Positions 15,301-29,024 of a stretch of 64,000 bases of DNA are shown in pieces. Numbering within the stretch: the first letter of the stretch is position 1; the number at the start of each line of letters is the position of its first letter. The notes beneath the pieces were generated by a model that was given only the letters and a program-made list of their open reading frames with translations, was not told where the DNA came from and did no database searches. The position numbers were made by a program, and so were the translations under genes. Origin of the DNA: Dipylidium caninum (lineage: Eukaryota; Platyhelminthes; Cestoda; Cyclophyllidea; Dipylidiidae); NCBI GenBank assembly GCA_017562135.1, contig QEYB01001217.1:372001-436000 (forward strand), written 5' to 3'.

Positions 15301-18300
15301 AAAACCTGTCTGATCTTCTTAAAAGTAAATGCCCCTGCGACTTCTATGGAGTTTATCTAAGCGCAAATACGATATCAGGCTTAAATTTTTTGTCTTGAGT
15401 TTCTTTAAATGATACTGTCCACCTTTGAAGGGCTTTCCTGCTCTACATTCCTTAAATTATTCCGGACTTGGGGGACGATGCCCCGTGCAGAACTTGTTTC
15501 TATGTGATTTATCAAAACTTGTTGTTTGTGTTGTAAATGCCCGAACCTGCGTCACTATTGCGCCCTGGGTTCTGGCCAAGGGGACGGAAGAAGGAGGAGT
15601 CATCTTTGCCATCGTTTTTTCAATCAGCTACGCTAATAAATGTTTCTGCAACCCTTTAGATGATGACGAATTCTCTAGATTACTGCCCCAGCCACGATAC
15701 TCCTACGTACCTCCACAACAGAGTTCCCCCGATTCTATTCCGCAGAGGCGTCTCTCTCCGCTGGAATATATCAAGTTGTTGCAGGATTTGGTCACAATGA
15801 AGGTTTTATTTTAATCATTTTTATTTTTAACTTAGACAATTCTACTAGCCTAGCCGTATTACTTTTTTGCTTTTATAACTACGCCATTTTGAACGGCCGA
15901 AAGTGTTCAAGTTGTTCATTGCTTCTATCCCAAACCATAACCTTCGATCCAACAGTTTGAACGATACTTTATAGGTGTTTCCCGTAATATCATCACTTAC
16001 TGTCAAACGCAAATTTTCTTCATTCATAATCATTTTGACTTTTGCTAGCATCTCTCTTTTATTAGACTCCTCAAACCCGGCCTTGTCAATCAGTATTCAC
16101 TACGTCTTTTTTATGACATTTCACAGGTTGTCTTGAAAACTTCTACCTCAACTCTTTCTCAAATGACACATTCACTTGTGCGGCGACAGGGATTTTAATA
16201 ATTTCATTTTACTTTTCTTATATTGTTTGCTTTAAATTCCTCTACGTGGAAGCCCATGCCTATCTTCTACACTTTAATGCCCACCTCTTTGTTGTCCAGC
16301 TGTATGTCCCCCCCCCCCTAGTCTTATACTTATGCACATTTAATAGTTAAGTTTTTGCAAGTGTTTCCAACACACTGTCCCTCTGGGAAAAAAAATATAT
16401 TGTGCTGTTAGGTAAAATGCCTCGAGATATTACGGTACTACACTTTGAAAGTGTCTTCAATTTCAACCATGATGAGCTAAAACCGTAATGAGTATTTCCG
16501 CACAACTGAAGTTTTCATGGTCGAGAGCATGGGAATTGAGGTCTTCCAGACGTTTAAGTTGCACCATCAAATAACCATTTTACCCTTACGTGGTCGTATC
16601 CGCGGGTTTTACAGAGGTACGCTTTTTGCTTGAAGCCCATCACGTCCTCAATCCAGTTGTGTGCATTGAAACGAACATTTTCAGTCCATTTGGATGTATA
16701 TGATACTGGCTAGCATTGAACGCACCTGACTGCATTCCACTATCCCCCTCCCCCGCTGCAAGCCCAGTCAGGCACATCCACCCGAGGATGTTATTTCATC
16801 TTTTTTTCGTTTCATTGTCTCCTCACCGCTTTCATATGGCCATTTTTCTATTAAATATTCGTCTCACGAGGACACAGTTAATTCCTTTCAAAGGAACCCA
16901 TTGACTATCGCGTTGCATTATTTCTTAAAGGTGTATTTTTTACAATTCTAAAAGAGGCTGATGAAATTATTGCATCATTTTAGCCATGTTATGGGAACCG
17001 TTCGAGGTATGTCACCTCTACTCTCTTCTTTCACTTATCCACCTTCCACGATTTATAACTTTGATACTTTACGTTTCTTTGTTCGTTTGCCAAAGGAGTT
17101 TACTTTCCCCCTATTTTACGACTGTATTTGATGCGGTGTTCCTTTGAGTCTCATTTAAACTATTCAATGTACCAAGTGTATGTACTCAGATGGGAAAATG
17201 AATAACTTGAGCGATCTTTACCTTAAACGCCCCCGACCGAAATGTCGCATGTGCCTCGTCATTGAGTGCTTCAATTAGAGTCTTAAATTTGAGCGCTTTT
17301 GTTATTTCAAATTTATGGTACACCGATAACTTTTTTTTTTAGAGGTATTGTTAATATTTGGTCAAAAAAATGTTTTTTTTTCAAGAACCTTTTCACTCCT
17401 TTGCTGGCAATACTGTTTTACAGAGCGGTATCTTTATTGATGTAACAAACGGGACTTGCTTTTTTGGGGTGGGGGACGACGATGGCTTTCCTGCCAACAT
17501 GATAGTGATCCTCCGAACTCAACCTCTTATCAAGTCTAGGTTTTCCTTTTCACTTTTTCGATGTTGAGAATCTATTATGTACTGAGACGGGCCTCCCACT
17601 TCCTCGCTCTGATCACTTTCTTCACCTTGTCTTTTCCCTTTCACTGCCTCGCCGTCATCACTGCCTCAACTGTTTACTTTAAGTCTGCGAGTTATTTGAA
17701 TCATAAAAATATCTGCAATGTGGTAAGCAGCGCGTTTTGCTGTTGCATAGAGCAAAGTAATTTGGTGGAATATTTGGTCATAGAGATGCATTACGCTTGT
17801 TAGCATCGTCGCACACGCCTTTCTCGACTCGCGTCCTTCGCATGTGTCCCCTCTTTCAGCTTAAGCTAACTGACTGCAACAGCGCGCGCAGCATTTGCTG
17901 ATTTCCCCGGGAAGAGGAGCATTCCACACTCTTTTTGGCAGTATTTAGACTGTATAGCTTGGGTTAGCACAACGTCTGCATGCTGTGATTAGTCCTTTCG
18001 AAGTGTGATTTTGTATTTTACGCTCCACTTTATTGCCCTCCCCGTGCATTATCGACACCATCATTTGGATTTAGACATCTTTGAGGGAACTTCGAGCCCA
18101 TGTTCCGGACTGAATGTAGACGGGTAGTTAAAATGGGATTATTTTTTTCCGCTTAACTCTGTTGTTGGTTGTCATTTGACTTGCCTGGAGGCGTTGTTGG
18201 CGAACGAAGGCCCGACGCATGTCCCCGGTTGGATTAGGCGAGGAGACGAGGGAGGGCGAGAAACTGTGTTTTAAGACCTGTGATTGGTCAAGTTACAAGC

Positions 18301-21300
18301 GGTGGAATAATGCCCTTTGATGATGAGGTTTAACAACCATCTGTCGGCACCTCAGCGAGGAGTTTGCACACCACTCCCATTTCCGGGGAGCCTTGTTTGT
18401 CTAACTCCCTAACTTGCCATCAAATTTTTATGTTACCAAAGATAAACTCGGCGACCTCATGGACTCCTTGCATTCACTAGCTAGCGTTTCAAGGCTTTTT
18501 TCTCATATTGCACGTGTATTTCAGTCAAATAACTTTCTCCTCTGTAGTCAATTCCAATGCTTCATGCATGCAACATTCACATACATCTGTAATAAATTCA
18601 ATTCAAGAACCGCTTTATATCTACTGTAGTCGCTTGCGTTATTCTCACTTTTCTTTGCATTGAGTTGCCTTCACGTACGCATCACCCCCGATTGCTGAAC
18701 AAGGCTTGACCGTGACCTTTGATAAAGCCTCCCCTTTCATGTGGTCTTTTTACGGATTTCTGTATTGTTTCGCTTAGGCTACTTATCAAATGATTCACGT
18801 ACTTTTTTAAGTTCTCTTGACGGTATATGTGTACCCATCCAAGCAGAATAGGTGACCCTCTCTGAAGGGGTTGTGAATCAATCAGCAGACTCATTTCTCC
18901 ATGTGTCCAGTTTAAAGCATGCGCAAAGAATTCCCTTTTTTATTATATTTTGTGTCTTGCAGCAATACGCATTCCACTTCATCAATGTGGTGTTGGAAAG
19001 GTTCTTTACACATCATCTCCGTGAATATACTGCAGTATTTCCGTCTTACTCTCAAGTTTTGGGCTGTATAGGTCAGCAGAATTTTTCGTGAATTTCATAT
19101 TTTGCAGTGCAGGAATTGATAGTTCTGGAATTTCGCTGTTGTGCATGGCAGACTTGGAGGAAAGGCCTCGCATAATAATGACCACCGTGGACGCGTTGCA
19201 TGCATACGATTACCACGCTGAGTGAAAAGGAGCCCTGGCGTCTCGTTCATAGACTTTTGCCCTCTAAGCCCCGTATCTACCCTCACCGGGTAAGGACATA
19301 GTGCTGGCTCGTCATTATGCGCCGAAGTTCGCCGATTTTCTTGTTTCTTGGTAGCCCTCGAAATCTTATCTGAAGTGCATTTATCCGCTGTGATTGTCAT
19401 TCGAGTGACCCTCGCGAGTGCAAACAATTCATTTGAGGAAAAAATTGCCGCATTTCTGATCACTCTCCCTTTTAATGTTACATGTGGCTTAAATTGTTAA
19501 TTCTCATTTTATTTGGACGATTATCTACCTTTTACTTCGTTTTTCTCGTCAATATTTGTGGCTGTGAGATAACCCGAAAGTGTTGTAATTGTTCAATGTT
19601 TTTACCTGCCCATGTTCTCTTGTTACATTTCCGTGTTGCGTCAGTGAAATGACATTCCAAATATTTATTCGTTTGGTCTAAAATTGTCGGCTTTGGCAAA
19701 CCATTACATAAAAATGATTTACTTTCAACGTGCAGTCATGATGATGGTCGCGTCACGTTGAATTAGCAAAGTTGACAGAGTCTACTTCTCTCGCTACTAA
19801 TTATCCCCAACTCGTTGCCCCTTTTTTTCGTTTTCCAGGCTCTCCGAATTCTTTGAACTCAGATTTCGTATTACAGCCACTAGTAAAACCCTCGAGTTAT
19901 TCCTGAGCGCGTTATAGTTTTCCTTAATTTTGTCCCTCGTTAACGTGCACGAAAGTAGACTGATTGTAATGCCAAGTGAAACGCGACTCGACTCCGAGGA
20001 GATCGGAAACTTTTTACTTTGCAGCCCCACAATTTCCACAATGTTAGTCTGCCCTCAAGATTTAACTTTCTTATTCTTGTAATCTCTAGAAGAACATTCT
20101 GTTAGCCCGCCACTTCCACTCATTGGCCTGCGACGAATTCGAGCTGGTGATGGGTTCACCTCAGACCACCGCCCGTGGGATCTTCATCCACGCTAAGCCG
20201 GCATATTTGGACGTATGGCCAGCAGGACCCCCTTGTGGCCAGTCTGCTTGGGAAGCGGAGCACCCTGATCAAAAAGCGTTTGACCGAACTGGTTTCTTCC
20301 TCCTCCAATTGGCCTGCCTGGTTGGACGCTCCCCGGACCTAAGACGCCGACGTCGGAGACCCATTAGAATTAGGGTCTTTGTTCCATCGACGGCTACTCT
20401 CACAGATGCGGTTTTCACGGCACGAATGAAGGAGGTCCTTCAGGGGCTTAGAATTGAGGTAAATTAACGTGTTTGTCAACGAAAATCGTCGTGGCACTTT
20501 GGTCGACTAATCAGTCAAACGCAGTTAGTGTAGGCGGTGGGTATTTTATTCCCATCACGATGGTCTAAATTCACAACTGAGTACCACGCAGGTCTTAGGT
20601 AAATTCAGACATGAAGAAAGCTGTATGCGGACTTTTCAAGAGCTGTTAACGTCTCTGAAGAGCGTTTATCAGTAATCATTTTGTTAAAGGTCATTATCTA
20701 AATAAAACTTACTTGTTGGGAAAAAATGGTCTTTGGAGAAGTAGACCTTCGATAAATCGAGTATTGTCTGAGCTCCACTAAGGGATCGGGGGAATTACTG
20801 ACAGACAGTTTTGGTCGAAACCTTGGTTATCATTCCATATTCCTTCGTATGAACACTTTGTAACTATAAACCGAACTGCGATGCTTCCTTCTCTCTATGT
20901 ACGGCGGTTTCGACAGTTAGAGGCGTGTTCTCCACATTATTATTTCAAAATTTGATGTGCACAAAGGCAGGATTTTGATGTTATCTTAGTATATGGCGAT
21001 AAGAAGTTCACACCGCTGGTGGGTGATGCCTCAGAATTTCAAAATGTACTTCGACGAACGTCCAATTGCCCAGGGTTTTTTGTTCTTGTCTACGGGCAAT
21101 TTCTTTCACTTGTGGTTTCCTCATGCATTGACTTTTGGTAATGGCACTTTTCTCCTGATCTCACGAAGTAGACCGGTCGGTGTTTGCGCTGCTGGCGAAT
21201 TAGGGGTCTGTCCTATTCGAAGTCCTCGATTGTGGATGCACAAAAGGACATGTAGCCTTCACGGAATGCACCTGTCTATCGATACGTCATGACAATGGTT

Positions 21301-24300
21301 GGAGTATTGAGAATTAATGCACAATGAAAGATAGTCAGACATTAAAGTGGCGCCGCGTACATGCTGAAAAGTCATGGCGAGGGGATGGAAGGTGGTCATC
21401 GACACGAAAATCTAGTTATCTGTGCAAAACTCGTTTTCATAATGAAGGCACCTCTGAACACTTGGGTTGTGTGTGAAAATTCATCGATTCAACGCCTAGT
21501 CCATGCGAGTTCGGAATGCGGCAGTTCCCGCAACAGATTTTTTGGCCGTTTTGAGCGCACTTGTTCGATTCGTAGCCTCTTTAATGCATCTCGAGGTGGG
21601 TCCTTTTTAGTCTACGCACGCATCACACTCATAGTCCTCATGTAACGCCCAGTCTCATCAGGTGATGCGACATTCTACAAGTCCTACTGAACCCAAAGTC
21701 TAGTTCAAATGAATTGCATCCAATGTTTTTTTACATCACCTTTTAATTTTGCACATTACCGGCAGAATTTCGTCATTTTCCTGCCCTAATGCAATCTTCT
21801 TTTGTTCTGTAGACTCACTGTTGCCTTCATGTGTTGGATCTTTGGGAGATAATTGGGCAAATTTTGTCTGTTGGACGATTTAATTAGGTGTACCTCTCGT
21901 CTCAAAAGTGTTGTCCGCCGTTTGGCGTTGTTCAACAGTTTCTTGAAAGAAGCCCACTTCAGACAACTAGTGGCGGAGCATCTGAAGGACGCGAGTGATC
22001 ATTTATGGAAAGTGTTTTTGCTCCACTGAGAACCTTATCAATGTTAAACGGTGTCCCCTGGTAGCTTTTTCCTTTCTTGTCACCTCACAGTAAAATTCTG
22101 TCAACTTCAGCCTTGACTAGTGTCGTCCCTAGCTCAATCCAACTTCATTCGGCAGTGGATTTTGATATTTTTTGGCTTATTTCTTTCTTTACTTTAACCC
22201 AAATGACATTATTCAATGTCGAACTTGTTTTTCCTCCTACTTGTTACAGTCTTGTGGTCTGACAAACCTCGTTCCTTATCTTGGCTTTTTTTCTATTTTC
22301 TTCATAATTTTTAAATTAGTTTTGTAACCTCATTGAGGGCGAGGCGTTTGAATTTGGCGAGAGTCCACCGTGTTGCCGTGTCAGTAGTGCCATTTCATTT
22401 TCTCGTTCATGGTGGTTAATCTCAGAGCCACTCGTAGGGCATAATGTATTCACTGGCGATGACGGCATCCCTGCTGTAAATACCCTCTTCGCCGTTTTTT
22501 TCTTTTATGCCAAACAGTCTCCTTTCAGGCTATCTGTGGGTTTGCATGCTCTCTTTACGCAGCCTGATCACAACCGTCATGAGCAACCGCCACCCCCTCA
22601 ACCTCCATAAATGGAAAGAAACCTAGTCAGAAAACAACAGGTTGTTGTGGAGGACGGCGACGGGGGTGGCGCGTGGCGAGCTCATTATTCTACGTGTGTT
22701 TCATTATTTTACACTTAACCGGCCTGCGTGCAACATGGGTTTTCTCCAGTCATTTTCCCATTAGCGCTAACGAAGACCATGCTAAATTTTCTCTTATCGC
22801 TCCCCGTAGCGACCCCACTTGCCTTTTTATAATCCTGTCAGTGGCATTCGGTGTATGTTAATTTCCGGGATTCATACTTCTTAGTCCCAGCCTATCATAT
22901 ATCACCCCTCTCGCCCTCATGCCGTTTTTCCACAGGTAACAGTAGCTCTGAGTATAAGGGCGCCAGCTTTAAATTTTTCCGGAGCAGCTATTAAAACCAC
23001 TATTTTCGGGGTACATGTACTACTGCCTACGACCTCTGCTACGCCCAACAGATTTTATAGTGCAATTCGGACCCCGTGATACTGACAAGGGGGTATCCAT
23101 CCTCATGCAATTCACTTCATCGACAACCATGCTATGCCACGTGAGGTGTAAACTCACTAAAGGTTACCATCGCGCCCCTTCTCACCGAAAAACTGCAGCA
23201 GCAGTGGCATATACTCCTCTACTCCCATCTAAATGTGACTGTGTCAGTTTAGGACAATTCGCTCCATCCCTCTTGAGGCGATCAACTGTACTGAGCCTGC
23301 TGGAATACAGGGTTATTCCTGCTTCTTTTTTTAATTTCCCCCCAATATTTCGAGACCTATGGATGTCCTAATCTTAAATACTTACGTGGGACCCGCTAAA
23401 TAGCGGCCTGCCCTGGTCTTACTATAAGCACTAGAGTATAGACGACGGAAAGGTGAGTGAGGGAAATTTAAAAGAGCATATTTTTGTGCGAGGCTTCAAA
23501 GAACCAACGGAAATGACAGGCTAAGTTAAACGGGTAAAAGACGAATACCAGTGAAACGAGCTGTCAGTGTATACGTAACGCGTTTACCAGTTCGAAGGGG
23601 TGAGTTTTGTGAGCATTGTGCCATTTTAAAAGATAGCCTTGCTCTGACTAGTTTAGTTACCTTACCTTTGTGTCGAGGCAATTAGCTCCCACGCTGAAGT
23701 GCGGGCAACTTGGCTAATAAGGGTGCACTTTTTCTCCGTTTTTTTCCTGATATGTTTGCTCTTATTTTCGCACTAGTTAGACCGTAGGTCTGTCGCAATG
23801 ATTACAATGAACATTAACCAATCTTTTCAGTGTGTGTTAGCATTTGTTATCAGGTCAGAGGTAATACAAAACCCGCACTAGAAGAAGGGTAATTCCTCCC
23901 TTCACCTAAGCAAATGGTTTACTTTCTCACAAGGCACGTTTTGGAACTCGTTTTTTTACCCCTGTTTAGTTGCCGATAGTTTTGGCGCATTGTATAATCC
24001 ACTTTCTTGGGAATAACTTAACCGACCTTGTTTAAATGCCTGGTCTGCTCCTCAATTAAGCAACTTCCTTCTCTTCTGCCTCCAAACACGGAATCCAGCA
24101 TTGACATTACTCGCTAATTAAGTAGTTCATGCACCATCAACGCCTAAATATTTCAAGGAGATTTTTAACTAACACGACAACCTACAGTAGCCGGTTTATA
24201 ATCGTAAGGAGAGGTTAGCACCCGAATGATAAAATCCTCTCCTCTCATCTCAGTTATTACAGGCTTTAAATCGGTCTTTGTATCACTTTGTGCACCAAGA

Positions 24301-25235
24301 TTTTATTTTTTTTTAATATTTTCAAGAAATTAGCGGACAAATTACAGCCCCTAGATTAGCGTTGGAGACGCGTGCAGAGTTAGCCGGCGGCGAAGTTGCA
24401 GCAATGCAGGTCACAGGAGAGCTTGGTGTGCGGACATCGACTCGGCGCCTTGTCGCCGAAAGACCTAAACTTCAAGTAGTTGGGTCGCCAAACAAGCTCG
24501 GTTTAGTAATGAGGTCAAAGATCAATTGTGCATGCATTTAAGTATTCAATTCATGCGTTCTGGTCAATGGGTTTGAGCGGTTCGGGCTGACATCCGTGTG
24601 GTAAATGTTGCTGAGGCCGGCGTGGGCCTCGTAACTCCATTTGCCTCGAATTGTGCTTGCCTTATTTGAGGGAGAAACGAGACTGTAGGCGGTCGAGTGG
24701 ACCGAATATTTTGATGAGACAGAAGGCTTCCACACTTCGACCCAGAAAATCATATACTTTGGCAGATGATGATTCTCATAATTTCATAGAAAAGAACGGT
24801 TTCGGAACAGTGACACATTTTTTCTACCCGTTTTTCACCATAATAAGCGGTCCTCTAGTTGGCCTTCAGAAGGTGGAATTGCGACCTTAGCAATTTCATA
24901 TCCTTCAAGAAATACTTTGTTGATGAGATATGTTCAGTTGTGCTAATCAATTCAACGTTAAAATCTTCTTTCAAAAGGCTGAAATCCACGTGGTTGAGTT
25001 CAACCATCATCCAGACGGAAACGAAATCAAAACAATCAACCATTTGGTCTCCTCGCATTGCAACGCTGAGAAGGGGACCTCGGTCGTTTTCCTAAGGCTT
25101 CCACTACCGCCACCGTCAAAGTGTACTTCAGATGAGAAATACGCCTACTTAGATCGACTAAAAGATCTCACGGAGGCCCTCCCACCGACTCTCCTTGGGC
25201 TGGGAATGCAGGAGGTCACCTCGGACTCTTTGTGA
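347..25235 (+). CDS. SLC12A9: SLC12A9-like cation-chloride cotransporter (5' partial)
   Basis: Thirteen exons join in phase: 347-518, 595-702, 1228-1339, 2330-2487, 3291-3373, 4687-4811, 6087-6279, 8496-8734, 11679-11847, 12704-12845, 15660-15802, 20090-20458 and 24978-25235, giving 756 codons plus a TGA stop. The translation follows human SLC12A9 throughout. Landmarks are [20 protein letters not shown] in the permease domain, [82 protein letters not shown] and the end [13 protein letters not shown]. The family has 12 membrane segments and a long cytoplasmic C-terminal domain. SLC12A9 is the divergent cotransporter-interacting branch, whose own substrate is poorly defined. Human SLC12A9 is 914 residues, so roughly 150-200 N-terminal residues lie upstream of the window. 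The first exon could instead begin at 301, after another AG. The exon at 12704-12845 is the least conserved. The intron after 2487 has a GC donor. Family assignment is firm; the exact edge of the first exon is not. Confidence 0.93.
20459..24977 (+). other. Large last intron of the SLC12A9-like gene
   Basis: The conserved block [12 protein letters not shown] is split here at phase 0 by a 4.5-kb intron with a GTAAAT donor and an AAAAG acceptor. The preceding intron, 15803-20089, is of similar size (4.3 kb). I read both strands of these introns and saw no nested gene or recognisable transposon. The short ORFs within them lack paired splice sites that keep the SLC12A9 frame. Confidence 0.7.
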
Positions 25236-25626
25236 ATACCACCCACAGTCGGAACGGACCTCGAACCTGTACTTGAACCTCCCCTCGACTTATCTTGTCA
25301 GATTTGACTGTCTTGTATTTGACATCATCAAACCATCTACACGGTTTTATGCGATTTTTGTGCATATAAATCTGCAAAATTCAAAATTGTTTTCTAGTTC
25401 GCCGTTTGATCACTTACAAGGTATAGGCAGAAATAACCATAGGTGGAATTAGAATGCTACCGAGCCCCTGCTTGGGCCGTGACCGGACCGTGGTGAGCGC
25501 CCAGACGACTCGAAAAGTTCGCGCCAAGTCGATGCATCACGCACTGGGCGAGTCACACAAATGCTCCACCCGCGCCCCCTCCTCCCCCCTACCCCGGGGC
25601 CCCCTTACCCAAACTGACCCAATGAG

Positions 25627-25632
25627 AATAAA
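25627..25632 (+). terminator. Poly(A) signal AATAAA for the SLC12A9-like gene
   Basis: A canonical AATAAA lies about 390 bp after the SLC12A9 stop codon and before the reticulon stop codon on the other strand (25865). It is the likely 3' end of the plus-strand gene. The two convergent genes have only about 630 bp between their stop codons. Confidence 0.55.
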
Positions 25633-25864
25633 GTAGGTTATTTCCTTGTTGAACGCTAGATGTACACACCATTGAGGATACGCTTTCACAACAAAGGTGA
25701 CACGGGTCCAAGATACACACAAATGCACATACACACAAAAGCCCAATGGGATAAGGGCCTAAAGAGCCAAGTTACAGAGGGAGAGGGGAAATGTGATAGA
25801 TACACGCAATGGCAGGGAAGCATTCTCCTACACGAAAAACTCAGCGAAGTCGAGATACGCTTCT

Positions 25865-27386
25865 CTAGTTTCGTTTTTGCTTGTTAAAGTATGGTATCTT
25901 CTCGAGTTGCGTTTTCAATCTGAAATAGAAGCACAAACGGGTGGCAATAGAAGGGGGAATTAATCAGTAGCGTATGGGGGAAATTATCCCACTGATTAGC
26001 AAGAGCATACATAAGTAAAAACACCTTCACGGCTCTTAGTGTAAATCCCAAAACTAAAGCTGGCTTAACCTGTTACAAATTATCATATCGTATCGCCAGT
26101 TCTGTATCAAAAAGATGGGTAAACGCCGCTTAATTTAAGTAAAGTATTTACCTGATAAAGAAATAAAACCTACGGTCTCGATCGGCTATAGGAACAGAAA
26201 ACCAACATTCAACTTACTTGGTCCAAATCTTGTGCAACTCTTGTTTAGGCTTCTCGGTGAATTTATCAATCTGAACCTAAGAAGAGAGCCGGGAATGTAC
26301 CAAAGTCAGGAAACCCCGGGTTTTGGAAAGAAATCGTATAATAGTAATCAACTTACATGGTACATATCGTAGATTTTCGGAACGGTGAAGATCAGTGCGA
26401 AAGCTTGAAAATTAGATTGACATAAAGATAAAAGATTATGCCTTGAACAAGACGGATAGTAATGAGACTCAAGGATAATGCGTTGAAACAGATAACTAGT
26501 CACTAACCAATGACGACGAGGGTAATTAGGTTGAAGAAACCTCCCAGAATTGATAGAAGATACATAAACAGAGCGAACTAAAGCAAAAGTAACGATTTAG
26601 ACGAAAATGAATAAAATTAAATAAACACCAAACAGAACTTACTTTCAGAGAATCAATATAGTTTTCAATGAGTAGATAATGCTTTAGACGTTGGAAAAGG
26701 GACTCAGTTTTATCAAATTTGTCATTCACGTAATCTTGGACGCGCTTTCGCAAAGCTTCTTTGTCTTTGATAAACCAGTCGCTGAGAAGTGAGCAAGCGG
26801 AATCAGTACGGATAATTGGCATTGGAGAGCGTAATAGTTAAGAATATCAAAATTTACCAGAATTGTGGAGGGAATTACTAATTCAACGAAAGTTAAAATT
26901 CAGCGTCATTCCAAAGCTACCGGAGGGTTACCTGAACGGTGGAGAGGCAGTTTCGTCTCGCTTGGAGGTTATCAAGTCGTAGTAAACACGCGCAGCACCA
27001 GTACAACAGAGGATGGCAAGGCAAACGTAAGAGAAAACAGACACCAGAGAAAGACAACCAAGGCTGAATAAGAGGGTGAAACCCGCAGCCATAACAATTG
27101 CCGACTCAACCGGTCTTTTCCAGTATATCAAAGAAATCACTAAAAGAAAGATAATTTTGAAAAGTGCCGGACGTTATAAGCTTGTTATTAGGGAACTATG
27201 TACGACAGTGGTGATTAGTGTTCCGATCCCAGGAGCGATAGAAACAGGGTGGCAATTATCTATGACAGGACTTACCTCTGTGTGGAAGTTTCCCGATGGC
27301 AGGACATATATATGCTAAATTCGTTACAACCTATGATATTAAAGCTTACCATGTTCGGGTTGTACAGCAATTGCGTTAGACTCCAT
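25865..27386 (-). CDS. RTN: Reticulon, short form (ER membrane-shaping protein)
   Basis: Seven exons in transcript order are 27386-27350, 27139-26932, 26781-26643, 26577-26508, 26403-26357, 26270-26218 and 25919-25865. They total 609 nt, which is 202 residues plus TAG, and every junction keeps phase. The protein is almost only a reticulon homology domain: a 13-residue start, then ISLIYWKRPVES, a first long hydrophobic hairpin (about residues 27-62), a hydrophilic loop of about 65 residues with LIENYIDSLK, a second hairpin (about 129-160), and a lysine-rich tail. The residues match vertebrate RTN family landmarks (DLIYWRD, LVDSLKF, QID and a lysine-rich end), and the length resembles the short RTN-C isoforms. 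Reticulons wedge into the ER membrane and stabilise tubule curvature. The tail ends QKRN rather than with a clear KKXX retrieval signal. The start is the first ATG in a small first exon with a GTAAGC donor; upstream alternative first exons coding longer forms cannot be excluded. Confidence 0.93.
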
Positions 27387-28371
27387 AGCAGCGAAAGAGC
27401 GCGCGAGCGTAATTACGGCTATTCGAAACGCGGGGGATCAAGACCGATTGGATAAACAAGTCGGTCGCCGAGGCATATGAGATTCAAATTTAAACTACGG
27501 CTGCAAATTAAAACCATTAAAGATGCTAATGATTACCTCCATAACAAAATTTTTATGAAATTTTTTAGGTTTTTACGTGGGTGGAGGACATTGAAGAGAG
27601 CTCGGTATTCGGTGAAACGCCACGATCTCCGTTAATAAGTAGTCTACTTTACAGCAGACAATAATTTAAACTCATTACTGTTATTTTGACATAGCTTTCA
27701 GCTGCCTTAGCGCAATGTGGTACACCGTGGATCTGATAAGCTTTGGTATCGATGCGTGCCTCTCCCAACTTTGACCCATCACACACCGGGGCCTTCTGTC
27801 TCTTTTGTATGCCTTTGATCAGTCACCTTTCTTGCAGCACCCAAGGTTGCAATGAAATGAACGATAATCGGAAGGTTCTATCCTTCATAATGCTTAAAAA
27901 TTGTTGAGTCTTTTAATGCTACAGACAACAATAAATCAGCTAAAGAGCATTTCTCGTGGGGCACGAAGTGGGGACGCACCGGCTTTAAAAATACTTTTCG
28001 ACTGATTCTTTCAGCATTATTTTCTGTGAGCCACATTCAGAATATTTTTTGTCCTAAAGTAAAATGGCATTTATTCCACTATCCTGAACCATTTTAAGCA
28101 CATAAACGAACGGGCGCTCTCCAATATTGTTCAGGTCCCACCTATTATGACTTTTCATTCTAACAATGGATTTGTGTTATTGTTCATTCGCGTTTTAGGA
28201 ACCAAAAATCGTGCGCGAGAATTGGATTTCGGGCAAGTAAAAATGTGCAACTTCTATAAAAAACACCTGAAATAACTTATGGCGTGGATATTTAAAACCA
28301 AGCGTTGGAGTCGATACGAAGGATACTCGTCAAACCGTTTGCCATAAAATGGTGTCTCGATGTCACATTAT
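27387..28371. other. Intergenic space upstream of the reticulon gene
   Basis: About 1 kb between the reticulon start and the stop of the 110-residue minus-strand gene. It presumably holds the reticulon promoter and 5' UTR and the 3' UTR of the upstream gene. I see no supported coding exon, RNA gene or repeat in it. Confidence 0.5.
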
Positions 28372-29024
28372 TCAGCTTGTATGGTTTAATATGTGATTGT
28401 TTTGACAAACGACGAAAGGAGGCCTACTATTCACAATCTCTAAATTTTGCATATAATTGCACCAAATATTTTTTCTGGCGGTCCTGACATCGTCATAGGA
28501 TTTCCCCACGACTTCGAAAACCCAATCGTTATCGTAGTTCAAGAATCCACATCGCTTGTGTAGCACTGAGGTTAATGCCGGATGAAATCCTCTGCCTCTT
28601 AAGGCAATATTTTTATTAGTCGAGTATATGATTTAAGTGGTGGCAAATCAATTGATGGAGGTGGTGAGAAGAGAGGCTGTAGTAAATGCCAGCACATACC
28701 AAATTTATCTCCCCTGCACCATATGATCTCAGTTGTGAGTCGAAATTCCTCAAGTTCGACGTGGTGTTTTGACGCCTCCAAAGCTATCTAAAAACCCACA
28801 TAAGTTGTGGATAGAAGAATCGTATCAGGAAGGTATGAGTAGAGTGAACAAAAGATCCCGTGATCTATGTGTTCTCTCCTATTAAGACGCAGACAGGGGG
28901 CTTGATGATCTAGCATTTTGGAATATCTTCACAGACAACTATAAGGTCGTTTCCTCTTAGGCGATTATGATACTAGGTTGAACCAAAATTGGCGAATTGT
29001 CTTCGACTTATATTCCTCTTCCAT
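28372..29024 (-). CDS. Small protein of unknown family (110 aa)
   Basis: Three exons, 29024-28974, 28787-28700 and 28565-28372, splice in phases 0 and 1 into an intact 110-residue frame with a TGA stop. The donors GTATCA and GTATGT pair with TTTTTAG and CCTCAG acceptors, and no other reading keeps all three exons open. The protein starts MEEEYKSKTIRQFWFNL, runs through a charged probable helix (EASKHHVELEEFRLTTEI), then an alternating hydrophobic stretch with FVLHKRCGFLNYDNDWVFEV and SYDDVRTARKNI, and ends in a polar tail. I see no signal peptide or membrane segment. I do not recognise the family and assign no function. It is divergently arranged with COX6C, 115 bp apart, which suggests shared regulation. 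It could instead be the C-terminal part of a longer gene whose upstream exon I missed, but the ATG and the tight spacing argue for a complete gene. Confidence 0.68.

Noticed and set aside
24360..24430. Possible SLC12A9 exon near the 3' end ([14 protein letters not shown])
   Set aside because: The frame needed after the phase-0 junction contains a stop, and the conserved sequence [12 protein letters not shown] is continuous when 20458 joins 24978 directly.
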